64,000 nt of DNA from Hydractinia symbiolongicarpus (Eukaryota > Cnidaria > Hydrozoa > Anthoathecata > Hydractiniidae): assembly GCF_029227915.1 (NCBI RefSeq), contig NC_079877.1, positions 34,995,851 through 35,059,850 on the forward strand. Direction: 5' to 3'. Of this stretch, positions 63,731 to 64,000 are shown piece after piece (position 1 is the stretch's first letter; every line of letters begins with the position of its first letter). The notes beneath the pieces are model-generated. The model saw nothing but the letters and a program-made list of their open reading frames with translations. It had not been told where the DNA came from and made no database searches. The position numbers were made by a program, and so were the translations under genes.

Positions 63731-64000
63731 TAATTTAAAAATTCGTTCGGGAAATGAGTTTACTCACTGGGTACTTTCCTTGTATATTTTTGACTATACG
63801 GGCCGAGTCCGGGATTTACGGGAAATCGCGGGTTTTCGTTTGCCGGCGATTAAACTTCTTTTATTCAGCGTCTCATCAAAAATGAAAACATTTACAAACA
63901 CTACAAGTCTCATGGGCTTTAGTGGTGAAATAATAATTTAAAAAATCGTTCGGGAAATGAGTATACACCCTGGGTACTTTCTTTGTATACTTTTGAATAT

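Larger units (their letters stand above)
1..64000 (+). repeat. 203-bp satellite array, head-to-tail, uninterrupted
   Basis: Landmarks such as GTATAC, TTTGCCGGCGATTAAAC, TCATCAAAAATGAAAAC and GGGAAATGAG recur about every 203 bases from the first to the last line, always in the same orientation. Departures from register are either 1-bp indels or a few defined internal deletions (68-bp mini-units near the left end, a ~57-bp deletion at 17.7 and 22.3 kb, a ~42-bp deletion at 50.3, 51.3 and 52.8 kb). No unique sequence interrupts the array. A recurring ORF cannot be a repeated protein, because 203 is not a multiple of 3 and each monomer shifts the frame. I do not recognise the satellite family. 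Centromeric or heterochromatic location is inferred only from array length and multimer structure. Confidence 0.98.
51561..64000 (+). repeat. Array zone 7: GAATATTC / CATTTATAAACAC monomers
   Basis: Recurring haplotypes are CATTTATAAACACTACAAG, then GAGTATACACCC with GAATATTC, then TTCATTCAG. Other common words are TTCAGGGTCTC or CCAGGGTCTC, ATAATAACTTAAAA, TACTATCTTTG and TTCCTTGTATATTTTTGAC. Multimer offsets include 811 (about 55.24-56.86 kb), 406 and 2,229 bp. The array continues past the window end. No gene candidates. Confidence 0.85.

Noticed and set aside
1-64000. CRISPR array
   Set aside because: Repeats are regular, but the entire 203-bp period is repeat with no unique spacers, and no cas-like genes exist.
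1-64000. Protein with tandem repeat domains
   Set aside because: 203 is not divisible by 3, and stops occur in all frames within one or two monomers.
1-64000. Transposon or MITE insertions, terminal inverted repeats, target-site duplications
   Set aside because: All inverted repeats seen are part of the monomer and recur with it; no foreign segment interrupts the period.
1-64000. rDNA intergenic-spacer repeats
   Set aside because: No rRNA-like sequence, Pol I promoter or unique spacer is visible anywhere in the window.

Overview
The whole 64 kb is one uninterrupted tandem array of a ~203-bp AT-rich satellite monomer, all copies head-to-tail on the + strand, about 315 monomers in all. Both window edges lie inside the array. 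I find no real protein-coding gene, tRNA, rRNA, transposon insertion, inversion or CRISPR array. An array of this length with nested multimers and local homogenisation is typical of eukaryotic centromeric, pericentromeric or subtelomeric heterochromatin. The sequence does not let me name the host. CpG is not depleted (about 11 observed against about 7 expected in one monomer I counted), which argues mildly against heavy germline CpG methylation.

The monomer is ~37% GC but bipartite. A ~52-bp GC-rich box (~60% GC) holds three or four GGG runs, a CGGGC/GCCCG hairpin and most CpGs. The other ~150 bp (~29% GC) is A/T-tract rich and carries a 9-bp-arm dyad (TCAAAAATG / CATTTTTGA). A second dyad site sits at the GTATAC element and takes a different palindromic form in each part of the array.

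Layout: (1) 1-9.4 kb is GTATACTTTTGAC-type monomers interspersed with seven 68-bp mini-units. (2) 9.4-25.2 kb is marked by a 14-bp palindrome variant (TACATTCGAATGTA), TAGGGG/TAGCGG variants, 609- and 811-bp multimers and a 4,613-bp-spaced duplication. (3) 25.2-31.6 kb has CCACTTTCATTAAG variants with a perfect-looking 1,218-bp tandem hexamer and an 811-bp tandem tetramer. (4) 31.6-40.95 kb is a 4,668-bp (23-monomer) tandem duplication, nearly identical. (5) 41-48.2 kb has 609/1,218/1,624/1,827-bp multimers with the GTATAC-TTTTGA-GTATAC dyad. (6) 48.2-51.6 kb is mixed and introduces a ~42-bp internal deletion. (7) 51.6-64 kb is marked by GAATATTC and CATTTATAAACAC variants with ~1 kb blocks reused at several sites.

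Nothing here works together as genes. The biology is that of a structured repeat evolving by unequal exchange and segmental amplification, with recurring dyads, a G-run cluster and a near-miss to the CENP-B box as candidate functional elements.
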